Shown here piece by piece: positions 33,227-44,779 of a DNA stretch of 64,000 bases. Below the pieces are notes generated by a model. That model saw nothing but the letters and a program-made list of their open reading frames with translations, did not search any database and was not told where the DNA came from. Each line of letters starts with the position of its first letter. The first letter of the stretch is position 1. The stretch is from Sorex araneus (Eukaryota; Chordata; Mammalia; Eulipotyphla; Soricidae). Location: NCBI RefSeq assembly GCF_027595985.1, contig NC_073312.1, positions 10,149,426 to 10,213,425 on the forward strand, in the 5' to 3' direction. The translations under genes and the position numbers were made by a program.

Positions 33227-34728
33227 GATTGGTCAAGCAAGATGGTTATATATGTTCGTATCTGCGCAGAGAATTCAATCCTTCCCTATTCCCAGAGAGG
33301 ACTGCTGATGGTTGGAATGCGAGAATCTTCCTTTTAATTTTTTTTAAATGTTACTTTCCAAGCTCTTGCAGTAATTATATAAATTATTTAAATGGAAAAG
33401 TGAATAAAGCAAGTACAAAGCATTATTATCTTGTGGGTGAGCATGCATCTCCATAATGCGAGCGCAAATACCATGGGGTCCTCCCCCCTCACCTGCCCCA
33501 GGGGTTCTGTCTCTGGACAGAGTGGTCCATAGGAAAAGGCAATGTTTCAGAGTGTTTTTTTTACAGTGGGAAGAATATCTAATTTCTCAAATGAGAGAAA
33601 GCCTTTTTGGGCAGAGGCAGAGCGGAGATTGCTAAGTGTATGAGTGTGTCTGTGGGGTTGGGTGTGGGGTGCAGACCTGCATAGAGGTGGGGGAATGGCG
33701 ATTCTCTGGGGCTGGGTGTGGCTTAGCAATACTCTATTCCGGAAACTTTGCTTTTAACAACGTTGTACATCACAGTACCTTATAAGAAAGTTGGCTTTAG
33801 GATAGTTACGTACTTCTTTCCTGAAGAGACCGTTGTTTAAAAGCTGTGTTACCTAGACTTCGGAGCATGCCAGTTCTCCGAACTTGAAGCTTTTCACCTA
33901 TGAGTTGATTTAGCAAGTGCACGTCGGCCTCCTGTCTCAATCCACTCCAGCCAGCCTCCAAATCATCGTCTTCAAGCAGTGGCCAGGCGGAAAGGGTGAG
34001 AGAACGGGGTGTCTAGTGGTTATGAGCATGCATTCCCACTGACTACCACAAGGGGGCAGTGGTGCCCAGGCGATCACGCCCCTGTTGGGTCGCAGGCTGC
34101 AGCTCAGGGTGGAAATTGCAGAGTGGGGGCTGGGGGTGGGGTGGCATTCATCACCGGAAGGGGCAGCGAAGTAGGTCCTGGCCATTAAACGCATCATAGA
34201 GCATCTTAAGATACAGACAAGGATTTTCGATACGGGACATAAATCACTGAAAGCGTATTAGCTGGGTCGTGCTGCAAGAGGCCCAGAGCGGGTTCTGGGA
34301 GGTGGAGTGACAGGGCGCTTCCCTGCTGTGGTCACTTCCGCCGTTTTCCGTGTCCCAGCCTCTTGTTTTCTCCAGCCAGTCCTGGACACTGCACTAAGTG
34401 TCCAGGGGGTGTGCACGGGGACGGTGGCCCTCCGATTCCCACCGCCGTGGTTCCCGGCCCCCTTCAAGAGCCACGGACAGGACTGTGAAAACCCAGCCCT
34501 GGGAAGTCAGAGCGGGCGTTGGGAGGGCAGAGACAGGGGACTTCTCCTTACAGCTAAAGGCTGTCACCACCACCATCACCACCTGTCAAGACCCATGGGG
34601 TCGCGATGTCAAGTTGCTGAGGCGTTGGGTGACCCAATGTGAGCCTGAGCCTCTTGGCCCTTTGGTCCTTTTTTGCCCACCCTCTGCCCTCTGACAACCG
34701 CAGTTATGTGCTCAGAGCCAAAGAATTT
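33227..34728. other. unique intergenic sequence
   Basis: No repeat or gene is recognised. 34046-34059 (CCACAAGGGGGCAG) is a CTCF-like motif with one mismatch to the core consensus. Confidence 0.45.
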
Positions 34729-34919
34729 GTTTTCTTTTTTTCTTTTTTGGCTTTTTGGGTCACACCTGGTGTTGCACAGGGGTTACTCCTGACTCTGCAC
34801 TCAGGAATTACTCCTGGCAGTGCTCGGGGTACCATATGGGATACTGGAAATCGAACCTGGGTCGGCAAACAACCTGCAAGGCAAACACCCCTACCGGCTG
34901 TGTTATTGCTCCAGCCCCC
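34729..34919 (-). mobile_element. family A SINE
   Basis: Complete: ggctttttgggtcacacctg to gtgttattgctccagcccc, with a T-rich left end. Confidence 0.92.
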
Positions 34920-34976
34920 TTGAAGGGTTTGTTTTCATCCAACTCTATGTCTTTTCTTGCCAGGAAGGACCCTGAT

Positions 34977-35116
34977 GAGGGCCACAGCGATAATACAGCG
35001 GTCAGGACGCTTGCCTTGCACCGGGCCGACCTGCACACAATCCTGGCATCTCATACAGCTCCCTGAGCATCACCAGGTGTGGTTCAAAAACCAAAAAAAT
35101 AGGAAGTAAAGAAATA
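34977..35116 (+). mobile_element. family A SINE, internally shortened
   Basis: agggccacagcgataataca head joined to gagcatcaccaggtgtgg; the central body is missing. The flanks ggaccctgat and agaccctgat are the likely target duplication. Confidence 0.85.
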
Positions 35117-35857
35117 AAAGACCCTGATACGTGTCTTCCCTTCCTTTTAGTTTGCGCACCGCACAGGCAGAAGGTGTGGGGTCTGCCGACCGTTAGAGAG
35201 AAGCCGCCGTCCATTTGCCTTTCCAGGGAGCAGCTGGAAAGGCCATGATGGCCAGAGCAGAAGTCCTGCCTCGATTGCTCTCTCCCGGGCTCAGACCCCA
35301 GCGTTCTCTCTGCCTGGACTCAGCCTCAGGACAGAGTCTGTCCTCAGCCATTTCAGGGGCCCAGCCCCCCGCCCCCACCCCCTTAGGCTCCATCCTCTTC
35401 TCTAAGCTGCCCCACAAATATGCCAGGACACATGTGACCAGCTGTTTGAGATGTGCTGAAATTCAAGCAGAGATTTCTTCCGGTCACGAGGTCCCCCCCT
35501 CCCAACCCCTCCTGCTGCCCGACCTCGTGTGCCCGGGCTGGGGACGCAGCGTATGTGTTCTGGCCTCCGGATTAAAGGACGAGCTGCTCCAGGGAGACAA
35601 GGTGGCAGCTGGACCCCGAAGCATGACAAATCCCATCTTAGCTGACCTGTCCATTAGCGCAGCTGGAATTCACAGGATTTTCTCCCTGATTACCGGGGGA
35701 GGCCACCACGACCACTTCCTCTCTTTTCTCGGCATGACCTTACTCCTGCAGAAACAGGCTTTTGACAACAGAGCTGTAAAAAGGGTCCTTCCCTTGGGCC
35801 TTCAGGCCTGTGCAGCCACCAATCATGGCTCAGGACGCAAAGGTCAGTGGTGGAGGG
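35117..35857. other. unique sequence; possible conserved block 35590-35790
   Basis: Positions 35590-35790 (catcttagctgacctgtc, cattagcgcagctgg, ctccctgattaccgg) look like constrained non-coding sequence. No gene is recognised. Confidence 0.35.
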
Positions 35858-35975
35858 GAAAGTGGAGAGATAGCACAGTCCCGGGTCCCAGCCCCAGCTC
35901 CCCATATGGTCCCAAGAGCCCCTCCAGGAGTGATCCCTGAGCACAGGGCCAGGTGTGGCCCCCAAACCAGCAACC
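35858..35975 (+). mobile_element. family A SINE, internally shortened
   Basis: gtggagagatagcacag head, then ccccatatggtcccaaga, caggagtgatccctgagc, gccaggtgtggccccc. Confidence 0.75.
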
Positions 35976-37239
35976 AGCCAAAGGTCAAATGTCAGCATGG
36001 CCAGAAGCATTTCTCCTGCTCTTGGAGGTCATGGGAAGGGTGGGTGATCCCTCTAAAGGCAGCTGCTCTGGGGAGAAGCCTAGAGAAGCTTCCAGAATTA
36101 TTCCCCCAGGTATCTGAAGCAGTGAGGTGATGACAGTCCCCTCACTTGCTTCCTGGCCTGCACTGGGAGGGGCAACCCAAGTGGTGTGTGCTGGGGGCTC
36201 ACCAAGTCACATCACCAGAGCAGCAGGGTCTATGCTGTGTCCTGCCTTTGTCCTTTCTCTGAAAGGTGGAAAAACCATTAGGATAGTCCTGAACCCAGAC
36301 TAGTGAGTTTATCGACCAAGGTAGCTAGTGCCAGCCCAGGATGCTTGTCTGTGGGTCGGGAGGTGTGCTTGGACTCGGGCACTCTCTGTGTGGTCCTGAG
36401 TTTGGGGACCTTCGGAGCCAGCACTACCACCGGCAAGCCGGTCCTCTAGAAGAATCCTGCGCTCAGCTTCGTGTCAGTGGTGGACTGGTGGAGCATCTTG
36501 CACCCCAGACAACTTCTGGCTGAGTCGAGTGTCCTCAGGAATCACTCTGGCTCCTGCTTCAGGAACAGACATGGAACCGTCAGGACTCGGCTTTCTCTTG
36601 GCCATGAGAGTCAGCCGAGGGATGCACACGGGGTTCAGTCAGAAGCCTTGAAGCCTCAGCTGTGATCGTTATGGGACAGGAACTCTCTTTCACTGCCACC
36701 TCGGAGCCTGGAGATCAGGAGCGGTGTCTGGCAGCAATCTTGTCACCAGGAGGATTTTGAGGAACAGGATGAGTTGATGCTATTTGGCCTCTATAGGTAG
36801 CTCAGCCTGAAAACAACCTCACTCCTCCCAGAATTTTTACTAGCCCGACCCAGTAATTTCTGACTGGTAATTTGCTGGGCCAAGCAGAGTTAACTCCAAG
36901 GTCCTACCCGCTGTAGCATCTCTTCCATCACAAACACCAATCATAACATTACAAATACACATTCCCTGACTAGATCTGGGCGTGGTCTTTAACTCAGTCT
37001 CTCTGGCCAAGTCCATAGAGACCTCTGGCCACTTGCCTCTTGGTCAGATGTGTTAACTTGTGTAAGGACAATGAGTCAGGAAACCTGGCGGAAGGCAACC
37101 AGGCACGTTGGAGAGTACCCAAGTGCTCGCCTTATGTTCCCTGTAAAAGGATCAATCACGCTTTCTTCATGCATGGCCCTCCATGTCTTCTCATCTTCCC
37201 CTGGAGCCTGTTCCTCACTAAAGAGAGGGAACCACACAA
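35976..37239. other. unique intergenic sequence
   Basis: No repeat or gene is recognised. Confidence 0.4.
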
Positions 37240-37350
37240 TCCAGTTAGGAAAAAAGGAAGAAGGGAGGGGAGGAAGGAAAGCAAGAAGGAAGGGATAGGA
37301 AGAAGAAAGGAAGAGAAAGGGAGAACAAGGAAGGGAAAAGAAAAGAACTG
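37240..37350. repeat. GA-rich low-complexity tract
   Basis: Purine-only run of GGAAG/AAGAA units, directly before a SINE. Confidence 0.85.
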
Positions 37351-37511
37351 TGGGGAACTGGAGTACAGCAGGTAGGGCGCTTGCCTTGTACGCCGCAGAC
37401 TCGGGTTCAATTCCCAGCATCCCATATGGTCCCCCGAGCACCGCCAGGAGTAATTCCTGAGTGCATGAGCCAGGAGTAACCCCTATGCATCGCCGGGTGT
37501 GACCCCCCAAA
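37351..37511 (+). mobile_element. family A SINE with target-site duplication
   Basis: ggggaactggagtacagcag to cgccgggtgtgaccccccaaa. Flanks aaaagaaaagaactg at 37336-37350 and 37512-37526. Confidence 0.93.
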
Positions 37512-37526
37512 AAAAGAAAAGAACTG

Positions 37527-39145
37527 CAGTTTTATCAGAAAGCACAGCTTGGCTTTGGGGAAAAGCCTGAGGTTTCAGCACATCCCAAAGTGGGATGTTC
37601 GTGCAGACTGCCAGTGGCCTAGGACATGTCTCCATTCAGAAGCAAACAGGAAGGAAGAAGTGGGCCTAAGTGGGTATTGCCTTCTTCGTCCAGGGTCTTG
37701 GGTCTGGAAGGCAGCTCTGTCTGAAACAGCAGCAGAGGCAGGGGGGGCGTGCAGAGAAAACGTCCCCTCATCCCAAGGTTCCTGGAAAATTGCTCTGGGA
37801 GAGCCAAGAAGCTTGGCTGTGAGTAATTTTAATTTAAGCTATTTTTTAAATAGCTCCGTTAGTTGGTCCACATTGTGTTTTTCATTCCGCCAGAGCCGAA
37901 GGTGGTGTTTCTTTTGTTTATAGTATTAGTGCTGTATTATCGGTGATCTCATTGTTCTTGTTTGTGACATGTTTACCACGGTAGGACGGTTATTGTGGGA
38001 GGCGAGTCGGGGGCCAATCTACCCACCAAACCTGCAGAACGAAAGAAAAAGACTCCGCTCTGTCCTGCAGGGTGCATATTACTCCTCTCTTGGATTGTTA
38101 AATTCTAATTATAGGCTGCTGATCCCAGTTAGAACCATTTATAAGCCTAAACACTGTTCTGCAGTGGGGTTTTGTTGGTTTTATTTTTCCTCCAATAGGT
38201 GTGTTTCATTCTTATTGTCGTGTCAAACATAGCATTTGCGCATTTGGGGAACTAGAACAGGTTAGTATTTCCTGGGAAAATCAGATGGAAAATTGGTTAA
38301 ATATGACTTAAAGCTGGAGTGGAGGCAGCACTTAACTTTGATGGTTATTAGGAAATATCTGAAACCCTGGGACAGAAACCCTTTGAGATTCAGCTTAAAT
38401 GTCACCTCCTTCAGAAAGCCCTCCCTGACTATCACATATTGTTTTTCCCCCCTTGGGAGGTGGGGGATTCTCCAACAGTGTTAGGAACCCTGAGGACCAC
38501 TCTGGGTGATACTCAGCCTGGGGGACCAGATGGATGCTCAGGTTCTGTTGCTTCAGTGGTACTGGGGAGGTGGAAAGCGGGGTCGGGTCTTTGAATGTCA
38601 GGCATGACCTCCAGCCCTTTGGGGGACCTCCCAGCCTAAGCCCTTCCATTCTTGGGACACTAAGCAGAAAGCATCCCCTCCCGTCCAGTTTTTGCCACAT
38701 TTCACGCCCACAGGAGTATTTGAGTCTCTCCCTGTCAGGCTCGCCAGGCACACGGTGGTTGTTTAATAAACGTGTTCTGCAGTGCATGTGAGCTGTGTGC
38801 TACTGGAGGGAACGTGATCATGCTACAGAAGACACGGGAAACAAGTAGGATGAGTGAATGCATAGGAATCACAAGGTGCAGATAGTAGACGCGCCAGGAG
38901 ATTGTGAAATATTAGCCAAAGTCACGGCAAACATGCCATGGAGAGTAAGGAGTGTGACACGGGCAGAATTCACATGGATCATGAGTATAAACCGTTGGCT
39001 TCATAGGACTCAGTTGGAGATGGGGGAGAGGCTGAGAGATGGCGCAGAGGGCTGGAGGGATTTTTAGGTTTGATTCCTGCCCCTCCCCTCAATGAGAGAG
39101 TCCCTCTCTCCCACGGCAGAACTGCACCGTGCCCAGATGGATTGA
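37527..39145. other. unique sequence; candidate conserved enhancer 37800-38240
   Basis: Positions 37800-38240 are AT-rich with a dense set of developmental-type motifs: gagtaattttaatttaag, cattgttcttgtttgtgac (SOX/FOX-like), taaattctaattatagg, cctccaatagg. No coding frame. The remainder is unremarkable. Confidence 0.45.
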
Positions 39146-39316
39146 GGGGCTGGCGAGAGAGTGTAGCACTTGCCTGGCATGCAGCAAACCTAGGTTTGAT
39201 CCCTGGCACCCTGTATAGTCCCTTGAGCCCAGCGTGGAGTGATCCCTGAGCACAGAGCCAGGAAGAGTCAAGAATAAACCCTGAGCACAGCTGGGCGTGA
39301 CCCAAACCCAAACAAG
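39146..39316 (+). mobile_element. family A SINE, moderately diverged
   Basis: ggggctggcgagagagtgta to gctgggcgtgacccaaac. gatggattga and gatgaattga flank it. Confidence 0.88.
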
Positions 39317-39548
39317 GATGAATTGAATAGCATAGATGGGAGTACCCAGGAGATTCTCATCCAATTGTCTTCTTTTATACACTTTCGAGGTTTCCCACAA
39401 AATGCTTCAAAGAAAGAGTAAGTTCAAGTGTGTGCTCCGGGTCCCATTCCTTCATCTGTACTCCTGATGGATGGACTCGAACAGCCAGATTTCCCTCCAG
39501 TATCCAGAGCTGTAAAGAGCTGACCCAAGAACATGAGCCACCATCATT

Positions 39549-39753
39549 GGGGCTAGCGCCATAGTACAGCGGGGAGGGCATTTGCCTCACACGCAGGGGA
39601 CCTGGGTTCGATCCCTGGCACTACATATGAACCCCCTAACACTGACGAGTAATCACCCGTAAGTAAACACTCACGAGTAATCGTGAGTGCAGAGCCGGGA
39701 GTAACCCTGAGCATCACTGTGTGTGCACCGGCCCCCACCCTGCCCAGAAAAAA
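39549..39753 (+). mobile_element. family A SINE with an internal duplication
   Basis: Head ggggctagcgccatagtaca. The middle has an extra aacactcacgagtaatcg block. Flanks aagaacatga occur on both sides (about 39527 and 39754). Confidence 0.88.
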
Positions 39754-40059
39754 AAGAACATGAATCACCAACGGTATCACTGAGTCCCAACCAGCCCCCT
39801 GACTAGTCACCAAGAAAGTAAGAAAGTTCCTAGGAACATTCCACTGGGTCTTGGACCCACCGAGCCCCTCTTGCTCTTGGGCCAATTAAGATCTTTCTCA
39901 TACTCCGGATATAAAGAAGTGAAGTAGGGAAGAAATAAATGCCCAGAGATAACAGAAGCTGAGAACTGGTGTTGGATAGGAAGCTTGAGGGTGGGCATAG
40001 TGCCGCCCCCCACACTGGGACACTGATGGAGGGAGGGGTGGAGAGTGTGGGGCTGGAAC

Positions 40060-40086
40060 GATTCATTCATTCATTCATTCATTCAT
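40060..40086. repeat. (ATTC)n microsatellite
   Basis: Six ATTC units. Confidence 0.9.
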
Positions 40087-40154
40087 GAACCTAGGAGACC
40101 CCACCACGAACAGCACTGTGGACCCGGGGCCTAAAATAAATGAAATAAAATACA

Positions 40155-40315
40155 TCACTCCATCATGTTTGGTCCATAGTCTACTTTCAGCATGCATTTT
40201 CCCATCCCCAGCGAGCCCTCCAAGCATCATTCACTTAGTGTTCCCTTCTCCACCCCAGCTGCCTTTTCCCCTCGCATGTGACTATCTCACGGTGATTCAT
40301 TAAAAAAAATTTAAT
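40155..40315. mobile_element. rearranged L1 3' end (5' part inverted)
   Basis: Positions 40155-40262 match the L1 3' UTR in minus orientation (catgtttggtccatagtc, cacttagtgttcccttctcc), while 40284-40315 (atctcacggtgattcatt plus A-run) is the L1 terminus in plus orientation. This is the structure left by twin-priming inversion. Confidence 0.65.
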
Positions 40316-41456
40316 AATAAAATAAAATAAAATAAATAGATCACGCGATTCCAATCCCCCCACTTCCCAACTCCGCAATTTGGGGCAGGTCCTTTGACCT
40401 TTCTTTGCCTCCGTCTGCGTGAACGGGGTTTAGGAGGGCAGAGGGACCTTGGTCATTTGCGCCGAGGGTGGTGGCGGTGGCAGGACCCTTCGACGCCAGG
40501 GGGTTTGGGACTTGCTCTCTGGGGGCTGGACACGCTTTACCCTCCCCACCGACCCCTGGGGTTTTTGCAGGAGAGGCGCAGCTTCACACACAGACACGGG
40601 CAGATGGCGTCGAGGACAGACAACGGAGAAGCGACAACTGGGAAGCTGGACTCATAGTTGCCTGTTGGGTTCCTAAAATAAGGGCAACGGCGGTGGGGGG
40701 CTGGTGTGTGGTTGGATTTCTCTCTCCCTCCCTCTCTGTTCTCAGCCACAGCGTTTGCTGCCCAGCAGCCAGGAGCCAGCGGGGGTAAAGGGGCTTGATC
40801 TCACCGGGGTGGTCTCTGACCAACAAGAACCAGGTCAGCTGCTGGACCATGGGGCGGGCTGGGGGAGCCGCGCGCCCAGGCAGGTCCTGGAGCGCCTGCA
40901 GCGACTCTCTTAGGACCAAACTGGCCACCCGGGTGGGAGCCCCGAGAGCTGGTGAGGTGTCAGGGCGCGGCCGCCCGCGGGAGGAGCGGGGACGGCCTCC
41001 TGCCGCCAGGGGGCGCCCGGCCCGGCGCAACCCCCGCACGTCTGGAACACGGTTGGCATCAGTGGGGTTGAGGGGTGGGCGATGTGCCACGCAACCGAAG
41101 CCACCCGACAAGCACCGCCCAGCTGCCATGAGTTCGGATCCAGGGGAGAAATAGAGTTAAGGCAGAGGGTGGGGACCCCGAGTGAGCACTGGGCCTGGCC
41201 TGGCACCCAGGAGGCGCCCTGTAAGTATTTGCTGGCCAGGAAGTTCAGGGGCATCTCCAGAGGACAGCCAGCTGCAGAGCCTCACGTCCAAAGCTACTCT
41301 CACGGGCTCAGCAGCCTGGAGAGCTGACGCCCAGGGCCGGGACCCCGTACCTGTAAGGCGAACCCCCAGCTAAAGTCACATGCACTAGATGGGGGCAACT
41401 TACCCCAGCCTGTTTTTGCCCTGTAAAATGGAATGATAAAAATGTGAACAATTCCA
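40316..41456. other. intergenic, GC-rich 40880-41060
   Basis: Begins with AAAATAAA units. 40880-41060 is CpG-rich and includes a CTCF-like motif CCGCCAGGGGGCGC at 41003-41016 (one mismatch). No gene is recognised. Confidence 0.45.
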
Positions 41457-41636
41457 GGGGCTGGAGAAATAGCACAGCGGGTAGGGCGTTTGCCTTGCAC
41501 GCGGCCGACCCGGGTTTGATTCCCAGCATCCCATATGGTATGGTCCCCCGAGCACTGCCAGGGGTAATTCCTGAGTGCATGAGCCAGGAGTAACCCCTGT
41601 GCATCACCGGGTGTGACCCAAAAACCAAAAAAAAAA
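41457..41636 (+). mobile_element. family A SINE, near-consensus
   Basis: ggggctggagaaatagcaca to caccgggtgtgacccaaaa. The flanks aatgtgaacaattcc and aacgtgaacgactcc are a mutated target duplication. This is the last SINE before a 9-kb gap. Confidence 0.95.
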
Positions 41637-43279
41637 AAACGTGAACGACTCCTTCCACTCTCTGGCATTGTGTGGATGAAACAGTGGATGCCCCCGTGAT
41701 GCTGAGCTCTTGACCTGTGAGACTGGAAGCAATGTGACCAGTGTCCTCACCATAACCCCGGCCAGGTGCTCCAGGCCTGAGGAGATGATCAGCTTCCGGG
41801 GGGCCCGGAGCCTGTGCCAAGCCCCATCATGACCGTGAAAGCTGGAACCTGTGTCCTCTGCTCCACACCCCCTCCTGTAAGCTGGGGTGCCCCTAGACTG
41901 GGCCACAGTGGCCACCTTGCCAGGAGGCCTGTTCTGTAGCTGACACTGCATCAGCAGCTCGGACCTGGACTAAGCTCCCATCTCCCAGAAAGATCTCAAT
42001 GAATCCTCAGGGGGGAAACTAAGTCACTGGTTCATGGAGGCACAGCAGGAACCAGGAGGGAACATCTCCCCAGCTAGCTCCAGACAACGCTGAGTTCTCG
42101 CCTGGACTCGAAACACCTGCTTCCCACCCAGACCACGCCTCAAGCTTGAGACCAACCAGCCAACTGAGAGTAGGGGGAGGAAGGCTGGGGCAGGAAGGGG
42201 CACCGCTGACGCCTAGCCTCATCTGGTGCCTGGGTGGGCTGGAGGAGGGGCCAGAGGGAAGAGTGTGTGGGGGGAGGGGGAAGGGTAGACTGAGCTGGGA
42301 TCCCTCCCCACAGCACCAAACCCACCGCCCCTGGCACCATAGGGTTGCCAGGTAGGTACTCTGCCCATCTGGTTCACTTTGGCAGCGAGTAAACCTGCCT
42401 CCTCTCCTCTCCCCCCTGCAAAGGTCAGGTGCCAAGGGAAAATGCCGTGGGAATTGGTGATCCTTAGAGAACCAACATACCAGCCCCAAATAGGTGCGTT
42501 CACAATCTGCTCCCTCCCACCCCTCACCCTCCAGGGCCCCCAATCCTGTGGCCTGCAGTGGAGGCCTCCTCAACACCCCCAGCGGGTGACCCGGTGCCAG
42601 AGTTAAGGAGCGTTGGGCCACCAGGAGCGAGCTCTGGCCACAGCGTCCCTGGCTGGACGTCGGGATGGGGGCCTTGCGCAGGGCTTGCGGGTTTTGCTGC
42701 GACGACGGGCCTGGGCCCAAAGCAACTCGGAACTCTGGCGGGGCTTGCGGCCTGGCCTAGAGATGGGGTTTGCGGGGTGGGGGGGGGGAAGGGGGCGGCA
42801 AGCGGGAGGAGTTTCGGCGCCGGATACCAGGGGGCAGTGCTGCGCAACGGATGCGGCTGAGCGCGGTGGGCGTGGGTGGGCACGGCCGGCCCCTCCCCTC
42901 CCGACAGCTGCCACCTGATGGGTCGGCTCACTGCCTTGTCCCCGACAGGTGTCAAGGGTTTTACAGCTCAGCGCGCCCCGATGGGGGTCCCCTGAAGTAT
43001 GAGGAGCACTGGGTGGGAGTGGGGTTAGGGTGGGGGGGGTCTCGGTATGGGAACATGCAGGCGACCCCTTTGAAAGTCTTTGGTAGGGCGTGAGATGGGC
43101 TTTGGGTCCCTCCCAGGATTTCCATAGAGATTCGTGCAAGGAAAGGCCTGAAAGAAGGCCAGGGCCACTCTCAGCCCGGCTGCGGCTGACCCCTTCTCCC
43201 CGGAGGAAGGGGACAGGGATGGGGGGAAGGGCAGGTATTGACCTTTTTGAACCAGTCCCAAACACCACCATAACCACCA

Positions 43280-43280
<1 letters not shown>
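41637..43280. other. unique GC-rich sequence, SINE-free
   Basis: No SINE, L1 or coding exon is recognised. 42600-42930 is CpG-rich. Confidence 0.45.

Positions 43281-43334
<54 letters not shown>
43281..43334. repeat. (CA)n microsatellite
   Basis: 27 CA units. Confidence 0.95.
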
Positions 43335-43337
<3 letters not shown>

Positions 43338-43564
43338 CTTTTTTCTGTCCACCCTGCAATCAGTGCTGTGTCTGGGAGATGCCTTTCTTCTGAGCCCAGG
43401 GTTTAGACCCAGCAGGCAGGCTGGGCCTGGTGGCGCACAGGCAGTGGACCCCCGGGCCAGCTGTGATTCCTCCATGGAGAAAGAGCGGAGCCAGGGAGTC
43501 TGTTGAACTATAAACCGGACGTGATTCTCTGGGTTTGGCCTGCTTTTGCTGGTATTCCTGTTCT

Positions 43565-43566
<2 letters not shown>

Positions 43567-43657
<91 letters not shown>

Positions 43658-43712
43658 CCTCCCCTCTCTCTCTCCCTCTCTCCTCTCTCTCTCTCCTCTC
43701 CCTCCCCCCCCC
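43567..43712. repeat. (CT)n / (CCCT)n microsatellite
   Basis: About 42 CT units followed by CCCT-type interruptions. Confidence 0.95.
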
Positions 43713-43739
43713 CAGCCACTTTGCAGTAAATAAAATAAG

Positions 43740-44643
43740 AAAGCAGCTGCAAGTTGGTGTCTGAATGCTGGTAGCTTGTTTGTTCTTTGAAGAATTCACA
43801 CTTTCAAATTGCTTTCTTGAGCCCCCGAGGAAGAACTTATAAACCACCGTTGTGTAATTTGAAACCATCAATAGCCCGTCTTTATGGCTGTCTTTATTGT
43901 GGGAAGTCAAGGTAATGATTTTGTCGCTGTCTAATTTCATCCCAATGTACAGCATCGCTTTTATAGCCTTTCAAAGGTAAGTGAAAGCCATCAATCTGGG
44001 ACCCTTTTTGTAGTCGATTAACAGTTTAAACTGGTTTTCTAACCCTGTCACAACTCTTGGGCCTATAAACAGGATTTCTGGGGAGGCATTAGCAAGTCTG
44101 TAAATAGATCATTAAAAAAAAAAAAAACCTCTGGTAATTCTGCGTTCCCCTGACAAAAATAAAGCATAAGGCCCCAGGATGTGCCCGCCTGGATGCGTTT
44201 CTCACCTCTGAGAAGGGGTAGTAGCTACAAGCAGAGCCTGCAGCTGCGTGTTCCTGCTTATTACTATTAGGGTGATTATGGCCCTAATCTTAGGAGAAAG
44301 TTAACAGCATGCTGACGACACGAGGACAGAAATCAATGGCTTGTCACGGGGCGTTGAGTCCACCTTATCGCAGAAGCCGTCCTGCTAATCACTGGCAAAG
44401 TGGACACTGCCGCCACCTTCCTTGACAGGTGCCCTGATCACAGAGAAATTCCACTTGACTGCCAGGGTTCGACAGACGAAAATAGGACCCGCGGATCCGG
44501 CTGGCACAAGAGCGGGGCAGCAAAGCAATGGGGGCAAGCGGGCGTGCCCAACCATCCCTCTGAGCCCCCAAGAAACGGTTCCTCCTGTTTTTAAACGAAA
44601 GCACTAAGGCAAGCTGAACAATTAAGAGTCCCTTTCTATGCAT
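43740..44643. other. unique AT-rich block, candidate conserved non-coding element
   Basis: Repeat-free sequence with sustained AT-rich, motif-dense texture (gtcgattaacagtttaaac, gtaaatagatcattaaaa, gcttattactattaggg). It lies directly next to an orphan CpG island. No coding frame. Conservation is not tested. Confidence 0.4.
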
Positions 44644-44779
44644 GAAGAAGAAGAAGACGACGACGACGTAGGCCCGGTCCTACTGGAATTTTCTTTCCCT
44701 TGAAGTGGCACAAAACCTCTAACTCTGGGCTCGGCCTGCTGGCCCAGGCTGACAGCCAAGCCCCGGAGCTTAGAAGGGT

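Noticed and set aside
33034..33240. Intact L1 ORF2 gene
   Set aside because: Only the C-terminal part is present, and the frame changes at least three times before the 3' UTR.
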